From assembly GCF_002964785.1 (NCBI RefSeq), contig NZ_PQCC01000002.1, positions 118,822 to 182,821 on the forward strand: 64,000 bases of DNA. The letters are read 5' to 3'. Made by a program: the position numbers and the translations under genes. Positions within the stretch are counted from its first letter, which is position 1. Each line of letters opens with the position of its first letter. This DNA is from Pseudoalteromonas sp. T1lg48. GTDB taxonomy: Bacteria > Pseudomonadota > Gammaproteobacteria > Enterobacterales > Alteromonadaceae. Under the pieces are notes generated by a model. That model had not been told where the DNA came from and ran no database searches. It was given only the letters and a program-made list of their open reading frames with translations. Positions 49,465 through 59,448 of the stretch are shown here, in pieces.

Positions 49465-49508
49465 AAACCCTGGACCCTGGAAAATAAAAATAATAAGGAA
49501 GGTAAGCA

Positions 49509-50081
49509 ATGTGGTTTTGGATTAAACATTTGTCTTTGGCGGCAATCCTGCTGTTTGCCGCCGGCTACTTTTTGCTCGGTGACGGGCCCATGTTTAAAGA
49601 CCAACAAGACAACGCCGCCGCCTCCGGGTTATCACAATTTTATGCCAGCATTAAAAGCTCGGTGCGAAGCGCCACAGAGCGCGACAAGTATGTGATTAAT
49701 CTTGGCACCCCAAGCAATGATCTTGATGCACAGCTGAGCCAACGCTTAGGCACGGTTCAGGGCACGGATCTGCGCTGGCAAGGCAGCGTGAAAACCCGTC
49801 GCTTTAGCGCCGGAGCTACCCTAAAAAAAGCCCTTGCGGATTTTGCCAAAGAAGAAGGCGTGGCCTTTTACTGGCACCTGGATAAGGACTATGTCATAAA
49901 ACATCCATTTCGCGTCGACGACACCTTTGTCGCCACCCTGCACCAGGTAGGTAAAGCCATCGACAGCGACTTTGAAAGCGATGTACAAACCTTCTTTTGC
50001 CATCAACAAAGGGCGGCGCTTATAACCGAGCGCCCCTCCGCCTATGTGCGGGACAACTGCATTAAAACCGTTGCCCGCTAG
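49509..50081 (+). CDS. TcpQ C-terminal-domain protein
   Basis: 190 residues. N-terminal membrane anchor (about 5-25), a linker, then a TcpQ/DotD-like domain: TDLRWQGSVKTRRFSAG, TLKKALADFAKEEGVAFYWH, LDKDYVIKHPFRVDDTFVAT, with a disulfide-type Cys pair near the end. In pilus and secretion systems this fold supports a secretin at the outer membrane, but no secretin or pilus operon is here, so it is an orphan. AAGGAAGGT precedes the ATG, 44 bases after the lipid A acyltransferase gene. It ends close to the convergent glnE. Confidence 0.8.
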   Translation: MWFWIKHLSLAAILLFAAGYFLLGDGPMFKDQQDNAAASGLSQFYASIKSSVRSATERDKYVINLGTPSNDLDAQLSQRLGTVQGTDLRWQGSVKTRRFSAGATLKKALADFAKEEGVAFYWHLDKDYVIKHPFRVDDTFVATLHQVGKAIDSDFESDVQTFFCHQQRAALITERPSAYVRDNCIKTVAR

Positions 50082-50088
50082 GGAAGCG

Positions 50089-52944
50089 TTAATCTGTTTG
50101 AGGCGGTGATAACAAGGCCGCCCAAACACTGCAGACACTGGCAATTTCCTGCTGCACCTCCAACTTAGCCACCAGCTTATCCTGATTACGCAAACTCAAC
50201 ACATGATACAGGCCACGGTAATGGCAATAGGCATGAATAAGTTGCTGAGCCTCGCGCTCACTAATGCAATCATGGGCCGCGGCAATTTCTAGAATGCGGA
50301 TATTATCCGAGTAAGTCACCAGTTGCGGATGCTTTTCGGCATAAGCCAAAACCAGATACTGGGTAATAAATTCAATGTCGGTCATGCCGCCATGGCCTTG
50401 TTTCAGGTCGAACAGCAGGTCGTTATCCCGGCTTAGGTGCTGGCGCATTTTCTCGCGCATCTGTAACACATCCTGTTGCAATGCCGCCCGTTGGCGGTGT
50501 TGCGTCAGTATACAGTGGCGTATCTCGTCAAAGCGCACCGCCAACTCCTGACTGCCGTAAATCACTCGTGCTCTAACAAGGGCCTGATGCTCCCAGGTCC
50601 AGGCCTGAGTTTGCTGATAATGTAAAAAACTTTCGATATTAATCGCCAGCAGACCGGATGAGCCCTCGGGGCGCAAACGTGTATCGAGCTCATACAAGAT
50701 GCCTGAGCTGGTGCGGGTATTGAATAGATGCATCAGTCGCTGCGCCAGCTTTAAGTAAAACTGGCGGGAGGAGATCACCTTGTCACCGTCGGTATGGGAG
50801 TCGCCATCATGATTATGGACAAACACCAGATCGAGATCCGAGTCGTAGCCCAGCTCCAGCCCGCCGGCCTTACCATAGGCTATCACCGCAAAGCCCTTAT
50901 GCTCATCATCCGTGCCCTCGGGACGCCCGAAACGGGCCACCATTTGTTGCCACGCCAGATTCACCGCCTGCTCCACAATCGCCTGCGCTAAGGCGGTCAA
51001 GTGATCGCTCACCTTCATTAACGGCAGCACCCCGGTGGCATCGGCGGCGGCAATGCGCAGCTGCTGAGTTTGTTTAAACTGGCGCAGGGCTTCCATTTGC
51101 AGCTCAAGGTCCTGCTCGTCGATACGCAGGAAGTACTGACGGATCTCATTGGCGTAGGCATCAAGCGGCAAGGGCTTGTAGAGCTCGGCCGGGTCGATCA
51201 GCTCATCGAGTAAAATGGGATAATGTGCAATTTGCTCACCGATCCAACGGCTGTGAGCGCACAGACGTACCAATTGCTGCAAGGCCCCGGGGTTTTCCAA
51301 TAACAGTTCCAAATAGGTGGTGCGCGACATGATTTTATCGAGCACATTGGCCACCAGGGCGAATACCTCGCCGCTGGCGCTGATTTTTTGTAGCCGTGCC
51401 AACACCTGAGGCATTAGCTTGTCAAGGGTATCGCGGCCGCGCTTGCCAATAGGCTGCTTGCTGACCCGCTCACGAAAATGCTGCAAAGGCGCTTGCCAAC
51501 TGGCTCGTTGCTCCGGTTCAGCAATGACATCACTGAGCGCCTCGATATCACCATGCTCCCAGGCCAGCACATAACTGCTGTCGACGGTGGCGCTGGGCTC
51601 CTGTTCAAACCCTATCACCTGCTCAAATTCGGTGCGAATTCGCGCCATGGCGGCATCAATAAGCGCCCTCGCTCCCTGCTCATCGGGTTGCGCCAGTAAG
51701 TAGCTCAGACGCAGCCAGTCTTGCTCATTGTCCGGTAATTGCTGGGTTTGTTGATCGGCAAAAGCTTGCAAATACTGCTCAACCCGGCGCAACAAGGCAT
51801 AGTCATGCCACAGCTGCTGATATTGCTCGTCTGTAAATACCGCCAACTCCGTAAGCGCCTTCAGCGCCTGGTGCAAGCCTGCGGTCTGTAACTGCCGCTC
51901 GCGGCCACCCCGAATAAGCTGCAGCGCCTGCACCACAAACTCCACCTCGCGAATACCGCCAGCTCCGAGTTTGATATTATCCACTAAGCCTTTACGCCTT
52001 ACTTCCTGGGCAATTAACGACTTCATCTTGCGCAACGACTCGATCACCGAAAAATCGATATAGCGACGATAAACAAAGGGCCGCAGCAGGGTGTAAAACT
52101 CCTGGTGATAGACGTTAGCGCTGCCAATCAAGCGGCCCTTAAGCATGGCATAACGCTCCCACTCTCGGCCCTGCTCCTGGTAATAGTCTTCCATGGCGGC
52201 AAAGCTCATCACCAGAGGACCACTGTCACCAAAGGGGCGCAAACGCATATCGACACGGAACACCCGGCCATCGGCGGTGTGTTGGTCTAACGCGGCAATC
52301 ACTTTTTGCGCCACCTTGGTATAAAACACCTGAGCCTCAATGCTGCGGCGCCCGCCCTGGGTCGATACCGAGCGCGGATAGGTGAAGATTAAGTCGATGT
52401 CCGACGAATAATTAAGCTCAAAGCCTCCCAGCTTGCCCATGCCTAAAATCAGCATAGGCAGACTTTCTCCCTGCTCATCAAGCGGCTCGCCGTTGAGCCT
52501 GGTCACCTGCGTATAGGCCCAACGATTGGCGGCATCGATCAACTTATCACTCAACTCGGAGACATAACGCATGGAGTCGCCAATGTCGTTGGCACACACC
52601 AAATCCAGGTAGGCTACATGTAACCAATACTGCTGCCGATACAAACGCAAGCGACGCATCGCTTGGGTATCATCCACTTCTTCTAAAGGCTCACTGAAGA
52701 CCTCTGGCGCCGGATAGGACGCTTGCTGCTCGGGAGCCAATAACCACTCACCCCAATGGGGGTGGGCGCTGAGCACCTTAAAGGCAAAGTCACTGAGCGC
52801 CAGTAATTGCACCAATGGCGACCGCAGGGGCGCCTGCAAGGGCGACAGCCGAGACTCCCCCATTTCCTGTTGGTTATATATCTGCTGATAACGACTTTCA
52901 CCAAGTTGTTGTAATAACGTGGGAATAGTTATGGCTGCTGGCAT
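50089..52944 (-). CDS. glnE: Glutamine synthetase adenylyltransferase/deadenylylase
   Basis: 951 residues with the expected two nucleotidyltransferase halves. The first (deadenylylation) carries GMGKLGGFELNYSSDIDLIF and the second (adenylylation) YGKAGGLELGYDSDLDLVFV, each followed by a GlnD/PII-uridylyltransferase-type helical domain. Switches glutamine synthetase off and on with nitrogen supply, guided by PII. Stands alone, convergent with the TcpQ-domain gene. Confidence 0.97.
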   Translation of the reverse strand: MPAAITIPTLLQQLGESRYQQIYNQQEMGESRLSPLQAPLRSPLVQLLALSDFAFKVLSAHPHWGEWLLAPEQQASYPAPEVFSEPLEEVDDTQAMRRLRLYRQQYWLHVAYLDLVCANDIGDSMRYVSELSDKLIDAANRWAYTQVTRLNGEPLDEQGESLPMLILGMGKLGGFELNYSSDIDLIFTYPRSVSTQGGRRSIEAQVFYTKVAQKVIAALDQHTADGRVFRVDMRLRPFGDSGPLVMSFAAMEDYYQEQGREWERYAMLKGRLIGSANVYHQEFYTLLRPFVYRRYIDFSVIESLRKMKSLIAQEVRRKGLVDNIKLGAGGIREVEFVVQALQLIRGGRERQLQTAGLHQALKALTELAVFTDEQYQQLWHDYALLRRVEQYLQAFADQQTQQLPDNEQDWLRLSYLLAQPDEQGARALIDAAMARIRTEFEQVIGFEQEPSATVDSSYVLAWEHGDIEALSDVIAEPEQRASWQAPLQHFRERVSKQPIGKRGRDTLDKLMPQVLARLQKISASGEVFALVANVLDKIMSRTTYLELLLENPGALQQLVRLCAHSRWIGEQIAHYPILLDELIDPAELYKPLPLDAYANEIRQYFLRIDEQDLELQMEALRQFKQTQQLRIAAADATGVLPLMKVSDHLTALAQAIVEQAVNLAWQQMVARFGRPEGTDDEHKGFAVIAYGKAGGLELGYDSDLDLVFVHNHDGDSHTDGDKVISSRQFYLKLAQRLMHLFNTRTSSGILYELDTRLRPEGSSGLLAINIESFLHYQQTQAWTWEHQALVRARVIYGSQELAVRFDEIRHCILTQHRQRAALQQDVLQMREKMRQHLSRDNDLLFDLKQGHGGMTDIEFITQYLVLAYAEKHPQLVTYSDNIRILEIAAAHDCISEREAQQLIHAYCHYRGLYHVLSLRNQDKLVAKLEVQQEIASVCSVWAALLSPPQTD

Positions 52945-53014
52945 GAAATAGCTCTCTTTTAAGTTACGGCCAAGCGTACTAGAATGAAGTCAAAGTTACT
53001 CTAATGTAGTCAGT

Positions 53015-53905
53015 ATGACGTATTTTACTTTGTCAAACGAGTCCCTCTACACTTTTGCAATTTGCTTTGCGGCCATTGCCTTAGTGTTGTTTTTGCTGCG
53101 TATCTATACTCAGATCAAGGCAAGACAAACTCTCAGTGAAGAGCTGGCCCAGCGCGATAACTTCGCCCTCGGCATCAGCTACGCCAGTTATTTGCTCTCC
53201 CTGGTGCTGGTAATAGGCTACCTTGTCGACGACTTCTCGCTCACCGTGATGTGGCAAACGCCCTGGAAAGTGCCCTTTTTATTGCTGCTTATGTTGCTGT
53301 TTATAAAGGTGGGTCAGGCAATCCATCGTAAGTGGATCTTAAATCGTTTTAACGAAGAAAAAGCTATCTTAAAACAAAACGTCTGCGCCGCTATGGTCGA
53401 CTCCGGCATGTTACTGGGCAATAGCATAGTAGTAATCGGATTGGTCAACTGGTCGCAAACCAATAGCCTATACTCATTGTTAGTGGTGTTTGTCAGCTTT
53501 TTGATGCTGCAGGGCATGTTTGCTCTGGATAGTAAAATACGCGAGGTACGCTTTGCTAAATTTAACCAGGGTGCTTCACTGCAGAATAACTTTAACCTGG
53601 AAAATACCTCTATCGGCATCCGCTACGCGGGCAAGTCTGTGGGTATGGCGCTGGCTATCTATGCCGGGCTGGCCAGCGCCAGCTACCACAGTGGCAAAAT
53701 GGTGGAAAATGTCTTTACTTTGGCGGTGCACTGCGGTCTGATGTGGATACTGGTTTCGGCGATGTCACGCTTAGTGTTGTTGATAGTGCTCTATCGCGTC
53801 AATACCGGTGTTGAAGTGGATCATCAGGATAATGTCGGCATCGCCGCGGTTGAGTTTTCGGTGCATTGCGCCATGGGCTATTTACTGATTCAATTTTTTG
53901 CCTAA
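53015..53905 (+). CDS. DUF350 membrane protein with two repeats
   Basis: 296 residues, about eight membrane helices. The DUF350 unit occurs twice: repeat 1 around NFALGISYASYLLSLVLVIG with ILKQNVCAAMVDSGMLLGNS, repeat 2 around NTSIGIRYAGKSVGMALAIY with AAVEFSVHCAMGYLLIQFFA. DUF350 proteins are predicted inner-membrane proteins often linked to envelope stress modules, without a proven function. The unknown gene that follows after 15 bases probably shares its transcript. Confidence 0.88.
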   Translation: MTYFTLSNESLYTFAICFAAIALVLFLLRIYTQIKARQTLSEELAQRDNFALGISYASYLLSLVLVIGYLVDDFSLTVMWQTPWKVPFLLLLMLLFIKVGQAIHRKWILNRFNEEKAILKQNVCAAMVDSGMLLGNSIVVIGLVNWSQTNSLYSLLVVFVSFLMLQGMFALDSKIREVRFAKFNQGASLQNNFNLENTSIGIRYAGKSVGMALAIYAGLASASYHSGKMVENVFTLAVHCGLMWILVSAMSRLVLLIVLYRVNTGVEVDHQDNVGIAAVEFSVHCAMGYLLIQFFA

Positions 53906-53920
53906 GGCATAAGGGCCTTC

Positions 53921-54343
53921 ATGAACTTAAGCAATTATCTCTTGCTCGACAGTGACCCCCTGTTAAGTCGTGCCTTTTGCGCCAGGGTTGACAGCTCAGG
54001 GGTGATTGTCGCCGGCGCCAATACCCGCCACATGGTCAAGCTCATGTTTGACCAGCAGGCCAAGGATTATTGCTACTGTGATTTTGAAAACGAAATCAGT
54101 GTTGCCGAGCTTTCCAGCTATTTATCACGCCATCACAAGATTGCCGGCGTGCTTATTTTTACTGAGGTCTACGAGAGCGCCAGCGATACCTTCAAATGGG
54201 TGATAGACTCCTTGCATCCCAAGCGCTACCTCATTGAACAACACGACCAACATTACCACCTAGAACCCTTAGACACTCCCTTTCGCCACAACCACTTAAG
54301 CTGTAATCAGGACCCAGATTCACTTGCGCATTTAGGCGACTAG
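53921..54343 (+). CDS. Hypothetical protein downstream of DUF350
   Basis: 140 residues, no signal peptide or membrane segment. Begins MNLSNYLLLDSDPLLSRAFC, with several His and Cys residues (YCYCDFENE, HHKIAGVLIF, HDQHYHLEP, HNHLSCNQD). These could bind metal, but no known motif is clear. I do not recognise the family. It lies 15 bases after the DUF350 gene, suggesting a functional pair, and is followed by rsmE after 36 bases. Confidence 0.7.
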   Translation: MNLSNYLLLDSDPLLSRAFCARVDSSGVIVAGANTRHMVKLMFDQQAKDYCYCDFENEISVAELSSYLSRHHKIAGVLIFTEVYESASDTFKWVIDSLHPKRYLIEQHDQHYHLEPLDTPFRHNHLSCNQDPDSLAHLGD

Positions 54344-54379
54344 TTTAGACTGTCGCAAAACCCCCTTTAGAGCATTCAA

Positions 54380-55114
54380 ATGAGAGTTCCGCATATTTAT
54401 GAACCGGCAACCCTAGAGCTAGGCATTGAGCTCGACCTAGGTGATGACGCCGCCGGACACATTGGCCGCGTGCTGCGCATGCAAAGCGGCGATCAGATCA
54501 GCCTGTTTAACGGTGAGGGAGGCGAGTATTTATGTGAAATCCTTATCGCCAGTAAAAAGCAGGTACGAGTTAAGGTGATTGAATTCAAAGACTTCGAATG
54601 CGAATCCCCCTTGGCTATTCACCTTGGCCAGGTGATCTCCCGCGGCGATAAAATGGATTTCACCATTCAGAAATCGGTGGAGTTAGGTGTCAGTGAAATC
54701 ACGCCCTTATTTAGCGAACGCTGCGGCGTAAAATTAGCGGCCGACCGGCTCGCAAAAAAGCATCAACAGTGGCAGAAAATCGCCATTGCCGCGGCGGAGC
54801 AATGCGGACGCAACCGCGTTACCACCATCCATGAGCCCATGGCTTTAGAACAATGGCTGCAACAAGGCTCGAATGCCACTAAGCTTACCTTACACCCCCG
54901 CGCCGAGCACAGTATTAAAACCTTGGCCGCACCAAGCTCAGGGGTGCGCTTCTTAGTTGGCCCGGAGGGCGGTTTTAGCGATGAAGAGATTGCCTCAAGC
55001 CACAACAATGGTTTTATCGATATCCGCCTTGGTCCCCGGGTACTGCGCACGGAAACTGCGGCTTTAACCGTACTCAGCGCCCTGCAGCTAGAATTTGGCG
55101 ACCTAGGCAATTGA
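54380..55114 (+). CDS. rsmE: 16S rRNA (m3U1498) methyltransferase
   Basis: 244 residues, SPOUT fold. The N-terminal PUA-like domain (about 1-75, [20 protein letters not shown]) is followed by the knotted methyltransferase: [32 protein letters not shown] and [14 protein letters not shown], which holds the S-adenosylmethionine. Directly upstream of gshB, a conserved arrangement. Confidence 0.96.
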   Translation: MRVPHIYEPATLELGIELDLGDDAAGHIGRVLRMQSGDQISLFNGEGGEYLCEILIASKKQVRVKVIEFKDFECESPLAIHLGQVISRGDKMDFTIQKSVELGVSEITPLFSERCGVKLAADRLAKKHQQWQKIAIAAAEQCGRNRVTTIHEPMALEQWLQQGSNATKLTLHPRAEHSIKTLAAPSSGVRFLVGPEGGFSDEEIASSHNNGFIDIRLGPRVLRTETAALTVLSALQLEFGDLGN

Positions 55115-55170
55115 TTTTGGCCTTCACCAACCCCATTACATAGTTAGAATTTTTTTAAGCGAGCATAGCA

Positions 55171-56124
55171 ATGGCAATAAAACTGGGCATTATTAGCGAC
55201 CCGATTTCAGGATTTAACATTAAAAAAGACACCGGCTTTGCAATGATGATGGAAGCGCATAAGCGTGGTTATGAGTTGTATTACATTGAAATGGACGACC
55301 TGTTTTTACGCCAGGGTCGTGCCTATGCTCATGCCGCCAAGGCCGAGGTGTTTGATAATCCAGAAAAATGGTACGAGTTGCAGCCCCAAGCCGATATTGC
55401 CCTAGGCGAGCTGGATATTATCCTGATGCGTAAGGATCCGCCGTTTGATACCGAGTATGTGTATGCCACCTATATTTTAGAGCGTGCCGAGCTTGAAGGC
55501 GCCTTAGTGGTTAACAAACCTCAAAGTCTGCGTGATGCCAACGAAAAGCTCTACACCGCCTGGTTTAGCGAGTTTACTCCGGACACCTTGGTGACCCGTT
55601 CGGCCAAGCAGATTCGCCACTTCCTTGGCGAGCATGGCGATATCATTCTTAAGCCTTTGGATGGCATGGGTGGCGCGTCTATTTTCCGCGTAAAACAAGA
55701 CGATGCCAATATTGGCGTAATCATTGAGACGCTAACCGAGCACGGCAGTCGCTATGCCATGGCACAAAATTATATCCCAGCGATCAAAGACGGTGATAAG
55801 CGCGTATTGGTAGTTGATGGTGAGGTGATCCCTTATTGTTTGGCCCGTATTCCGCAAAAAGGTGAAACGCGAGGCAACCTGGCCGCCGGCGGCCGCGGTG
55901 AAGTACGTCCGCTTAGCGATGATGAACGTCGCATTGCACAAGCCCTGGCGCCAACCCTAAAAGCCAAGGGTTTGTTGTTTGTTGGCCTGGACATTATCGG
56001 CGATAAGCTCACCGAGGTGAACGTCACCGCCCCGACTTGTGTGAAAGAAATCGAGGGCGAAACCGGTATTTCTATTACCGGACAGTTTTTTGATGCGTTG
56101 GAGCGTAAGCTCGCGCCAGCTTAA
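55171..56124 (+). CDS. gshB: Glutathione synthetase
   Basis: 317 residues, prokaryotic GshB. N-terminal GSH-S domain (LGIISDPISGFNIKKDTGFA) and ATP-grasp domain with DIILKPLDGMGGASIF, RFLPAIKDGDKRVLVVDGEV-like region (here NYIPAIKDGDKRVLV), AAGGRGEVRPLS and EVNVTAPTCVKEIE. Joins glutamylcysteine and glycine. GCGAG precedes the ATG. In the rsmE-gshB-yqgE-ruvX run. Confidence 0.97.
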   Translation: MAIKLGIISDPISGFNIKKDTGFAMMMEAHKRGYELYYIEMDDLFLRQGRAYAHAAKAEVFDNPEKWYELQPQADIALGELDIILMRKDPPFDTEYVYATYILERAELEGALVVNKPQSLRDANEKLYTAWFSEFTPDTLVTRSAKQIRHFLGEHGDIILKPLDGMGGASIFRVKQDDANIGVIIETLTEHGSRYAMAQNYIPAIKDGDKRVLVVDGEVIPYCLARIPQKGETRGNLAAGGRGEVRPLSDDERRIAQALAPTLKAKGLLFVGLDIIGDKLTEVNVTAPTCVKEIEGETGISITGQFFDALERKLAPA

Positions 56125-56138
56125 CCTAAGGTAAGCCT

Positions 56139-56696
56139 ATGCAATCATTAACGAACCACTTTTTAGTAGCCATGCCGTCAATGCAAGATCCCTTTTTCAA
56201 GCACGCGGTGGCCTACATTTGCGAGCACAATGATGATGGCGCCATGGGACTGGTGATCAACCAGCCCATCGATGTCACCGTGGGCGAATTGCTCGACAAG
56301 GTCGAGATCGATAACGATAAAAGCAGCAAGGCGGCGGGCCATCAGGTATTTGCCGGAGGGCCGGTTAAAACCGACCGGGGCTTTGTATTGCACACCCCTA
56401 AACCCGGCTACGCATCATCGCAGGAGTTAAGTTCAGAGCTCATGATCACTACCTCCAAGGACGTGCTCGCCAGCCTGACCACCAGCGATGCGCCACAGGA
56501 CTTTATTATCACCCTGGGCTATGCCGGCTGGTCCGAAGGCCAGTTGGAAAAAGAGCTGTTGGAAAATACCTGGCTGATTATAGAGGCAGATCCGCAGATC
56601 ATCTTTAACACCCCCATTAGCGAGCGCTGGCACAAGGCACTCGCTCTGGTAGGCATAGATGCCGACAAACTAAGCCTTGAGGCCGGACACGCATGA
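56139..56696 (+). CDS. yqgE: UPF0301/YqgE protein
   Basis: 185 residues, AlgH/YqgE family, cytoplasmic. Family signature: [55 protein letters not shown] and [18 protein letters not shown]. Function unresolved. It overlaps ruvX by 4 bases (ATGA), so translation is coupled. Confidence 0.95.
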   Translation: MQSLTNHFLVAMPSMQDPFFKHAVAYICEHNDDGAMGLVINQPIDVTVGELLDKVEIDNDKSSKAAGHQVFAGGPVKTDRGFVLHTPKPGYASSQELSSELMITTSKDVLASLTTSDAPQDFIITLGYAGWSEGQLEKELLENTWLIIEADPQIIFNTPISERWHKALALVGIDADKLSLEAGHA

Positions 56697-57142
56697 GCCA
56701 AAGCAATAAAACCCCGCCAGGGCAACGCAGTGTCATGGGTTTTGACTTTGGCACCAAAAGCATAGGCGTGGCCATTGGCCAGGAGCTCACCGGCACCGCC
56801 AATGCGCTGCGCGCCGTTAAGGCCCGAGACGGCATTCCAAACTGGGACGATATTCGCACCCTGGTGAATGAATGGCAGCCGGATTTACTGGTGGTTGGCC
56901 TGCCTTTGAACATGGATGGCACCGAGCAAGACCTCACTCACCGCGCCCGTAAGTTTGCCAATCGCCTGCATAGCCAAACCGGCTTGCAGGTCGAAACCCA
57001 GGACGAGCGCCTGACCACGGCGGCGGCTAAAGAGCAATTATTTGCTGCCGGAGGTTATCGCAATCTGCGCAAAGACAATATCGACAACGCCTCGGCGGTG
57101 TTGATCCTCGAAAGTTACTTTTCCGCCGCCTACGGCGATTAA
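56693..57142 (+). CDS. ruvX: Putative pre-16S rRNA nuclease RuvX/YqgF
   Basis: 149 residues, RNase H-like fold. Signature [16 protein letters not shown] with the first catalytic Asp, [17 protein letters not shown], the Glu in [15 protein letters not shown] and the Asp in [17 protein letters not shown]. Needed for maturation of the 16S 5' end in E. coli. Last gene of the run, closed by a hairpin shared with pilU. Confidence 0.95.
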   Translation: MSQSNKTPPGQRSVMGFDFGTKSIGVAIGQELTGTANALRAVKARDGIPNWDDIRTLVNEWQPDLLVVGLPLNMDGTEQDLTHRARKFANRLHSQTGLQVETQDERLTTAAAKEQLFAAGGYRNLRKDNIDNASAVLILESYFSAAYGD

Positions 57143-57170
57143 GGCTGCTCGGTTAGTGAGCTGATACAAT

Positions 57171-57198
57171 AAGGGCGACCCTGGGGTCGCCCTTAATT
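57171..57198. terminator. Bidirectional terminator between ruvX and pilU
   Basis: AAGGGCGACC / GGTCGCCCTT stem with a 4-base loop, between convergent genes. Confidence 0.85.
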
Positions 57199-57213
57199 AT
57201 TTGTGCAGGTGCT

Positions 57214-58350
57214 TTAAAACTTGTCGTCGTCACTGCTTAGGCCGTCAACGGTTACCCCTTGAAGGAAACCAGCCCCCTGCTGATCATTGTTGCGCAACTT
57301 GATCATTAAGCGCAGATCGTTTGGCGAGTCGGCGTGGTGCAGCGCATCGGCATAGCTGATGCGTTTGTCCTGATAGTGATTGAATAACGCCTGGTCGAAG
57401 GTTTGCATACCGATTTGCGTCGACTTTGCCATCACCTCTTTAATGGAACCGATTTCACCTTTTTTGATAAGCTCGGCCACCATGGGTGAATTCAGCAACA
57501 CCTCGATAGCGGCAACACGACCTTCGCCGTCCGCAGTGGGTACCAATTGCTGGGCAATGATGGCGTGCAAGTTGAGCGCCAGGTCATACTTCAGCTTCTC
57601 GTGCTTTTCTTTGGGTACCAGGTGCATAATACGGTCGATGGCTTGGTTGGCATTGTTGGCGTGCAGGGTCGCCACACACAGGTGACCGGTTTCGGCAAAG
57701 GACAGGGCGTATTCCATGGTCTCTTGTGAACGGATCTCACCGATAAGGATCACATCCGGAGCCTGACGCAGGGAGCTTTTCAGCGCCGCTTCAAAGCTTT
57801 CCGTATCCAGGCCCACCTCACGTTGAGTGATAATGCTCTTATTGTGCTCATGCACGAATTCGATCGGATCTTCAATGGTCAGAATGTGACCTTTTTGATT
57901 GCGGTTACGATACCCCAAAAGCGCCGCCATTGAGGTCGACTTACCTGTACCCGTACCACCAACAAATAGCACCAGGCCCCGCTTTTTCATGATCACATCG
58001 GTTAATACCGACGGTAAGCCGAGGTCTTCCGCATTAGGAATAACCGTGTTAATACGACGAATAACCATGCCGGCCTGATCGCGCTGCCAAAATGCGGATA
58101 CCCGGAAGCGCCCTTCTTCGGTGGCGATGGCAAAGTTACATTCTTTGCTGTTGTGGAATTCATTGATTTGCTTGTCGGTCATAGCCGACTCAACCAGGGT
58201 CAGAGATTCATCGTCGCTCAATACATGGTCGTCCAGCGGCGTAAGCTCACCGTTGACCTTGGCGCTCACTGGCAAACCACTGGAAACAAATACGTCCGAC
58301 GCCTCTAGGGCGACCATCTTTTGCAGGTGATGTGATAATGGCTGTAACAT
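57214..58350 (-). CDS. pilU: Twitching-motility ATPase PilU
   Basis: 378 residues, PilT-like retraction ATPase. Walker A reads GGTGTGKSTSM, the Asp box LTIEDPIEFVHEH, Walker B VILIGEIRSQETME and the His box CVATLHANNANQ. The C-terminal tail extends beyond PilT, as usual for PilU. It acts with PilT in pilus retraction. pilT lies directly upstream on the same strand (14-base gap). Confidence 0.93.
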   Translation of the reverse strand: MLQPLSHHLQKMVALEASDVFVSSGLPVSAKVNGELTPLDDHVLSDDESLTLVESAMTDKQINEFHNSKECNFAIATEEGRFRVSAFWQRDQAGMVIRRINTVIPNAEDLGLPSVLTDVIMKKRGLVLFVGGTGTGKSTSMAALLGYRNRNQKGHILTIEDPIEFVHEHNKSIITQREVGLDTESFEAALKSSLRQAPDVILIGEIRSQETMEYALSFAETGHLCVATLHANNANQAIDRIMHLVPKEKHEKLKYDLALNLHAIIAQQLVPTADGEGRVAAIEVLLNSPMVAELIKKGEIGSIKEVMAKSTQIGMQTFDQALFNHYQDKRISYADALHHADSPNDLRLMIKLRNNDQQGAGFLQGVTVDGLSSDDDKF

Positions 58351-58364
58351 TGCTGAGTTCTATC

Positions 58365-59417
58365 CTACATTTGGCCCGATAAACCGAACTGGGTTTTATC
58401 ATGGGCTTTCGCTTTAGCTGCTTGGGTACTGATAAGACCACGGTTCAGTAAGTTATGTAAGCACTGATCCATGGTTTGCATGCCGTGGGCGGCACCGGTT
58501 TGGATGGATGAATACATCTGCGCAATCTTATCCTCACGGATAAGGTTACGAATCGCAGGAATACCTATCATAATCTCGTGGGCGGCAATACGGCCTCCAG
58601 AGACTTTTTTCAGTAGCGTTTGCGATATAACCGCACGCAGTGATTCCGACAGCATCGAACGCACCATGTCTTTTTCTTCACCTGGGAATACGTCGATAAT
58701 ACGGTCTATGGTTTTCGGTGCCGAGGTGGTGTGCAGAGTACCAAATACCAGGTGACCGGTTTCCGCCGCGGTCATCGCCAGGCGAATGGTTTCCAAGTCC
58801 CGTAGCTCACCCACCAGAATAACATCGGGGTCTTCACGCAAGGCACTACGCAGGGCGGCGTTAAAGCTATGGGTATCACGGTGCACTTCCCGTTGGTTAA
58901 TCAAGCATTGCTTATTTTGGTGCACAAATTCGATCGGGTCTTCAATGGTCAGAATGTGATCGTGACGGGTGTTATTGATGTAATCGATCATCGCCGCCAG
59001 GGTCGTTGATTTACCCGAACCGGTCGGTCCGGTTACCAATACCAAACCACGAGGGTTCTCTGAGATGGTTTTGAAGATGTCCGGCGCCCCTAAGTCGTCC
59101 AGCGTCAGCACTTCGTTCGGGATGGTACGGAACACCGCGGCGGGGCCACGGTTGGTGTTAAAGGCATTAACACGAAAACGCGCAAGGTTAGGCACTTCGA
59201 ATGAAAAATCCACTTCCAGATTTTCTTCGTATTCTTTGCGCTGTTTATCGTTCATAATATCGTAGACGAGCCCACTCACCTCTTTGGCTTCGAGCACGGG
59301 AATATTGATGCGGCGCACGTCACCATCGACACGGATCATCGGTGACACACCGGCAGAAAGGTGTAAATCCGAGGCCTTGTGTTGCACACTAAAGGCCAGT
59401 AATTCGGTAATATCCAT
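58365..59417 (-). CDS. pilT: Type IV pilus retraction ATPase PilT
   Basis: 350 residues. N-terminal PAS-like domain (MDITELLAFSVQHKASDLHL), then the RecA-type motor with Walker A GPTGSGKST at 130-138, Asp box ILTIEDPIEFVH, Walker B DVILVGELRDLETI and His box GHLVFGTLHT. AIRNLIREDK is the typical AIRNLIRE retraction motif. Depolymerises the pilus for twitching. Divergent from yggS, with 31 bases between the starts. Confidence 0.97.
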   Translation of the reverse strand: MDITELLAFSVQHKASDLHLSAGVSPMIRVDGDVRRINIPVLEAKEVSGLVYDIMNDKQRKEYEENLEVDFSFEVPNLARFRVNAFNTNRGPAAVFRTIPNEVLTLDDLGAPDIFKTISENPRGLVLVTGPTGSGKSTTLAAMIDYINNTRHDHILTIEDPIEFVHQNKQCLINQREVHRDTHSFNAALRSALREDPDVILVGELRDLETIRLAMTAAETGHLVFGTLHTTSAPKTIDRIIDVFPGEEKDMVRSMLSESLRAVISQTLLKKVSGGRIAAHEIMIGIPAIRNLIREDKIAQMYSSIQTGAAHGMQTMDQCLHNLLNRGLISTQAAKAKAHDKTQFGLSGQM

Positions 59418-59448
59418 AAATAGGACTCCACAACCAACTGATAACTTT

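Noticed and set aside
59284..59448. N-terminal extension of yggS
   Set aside because: It is antisense to the pilT 5' end; YggS begins naturally at the ATG at 59449.
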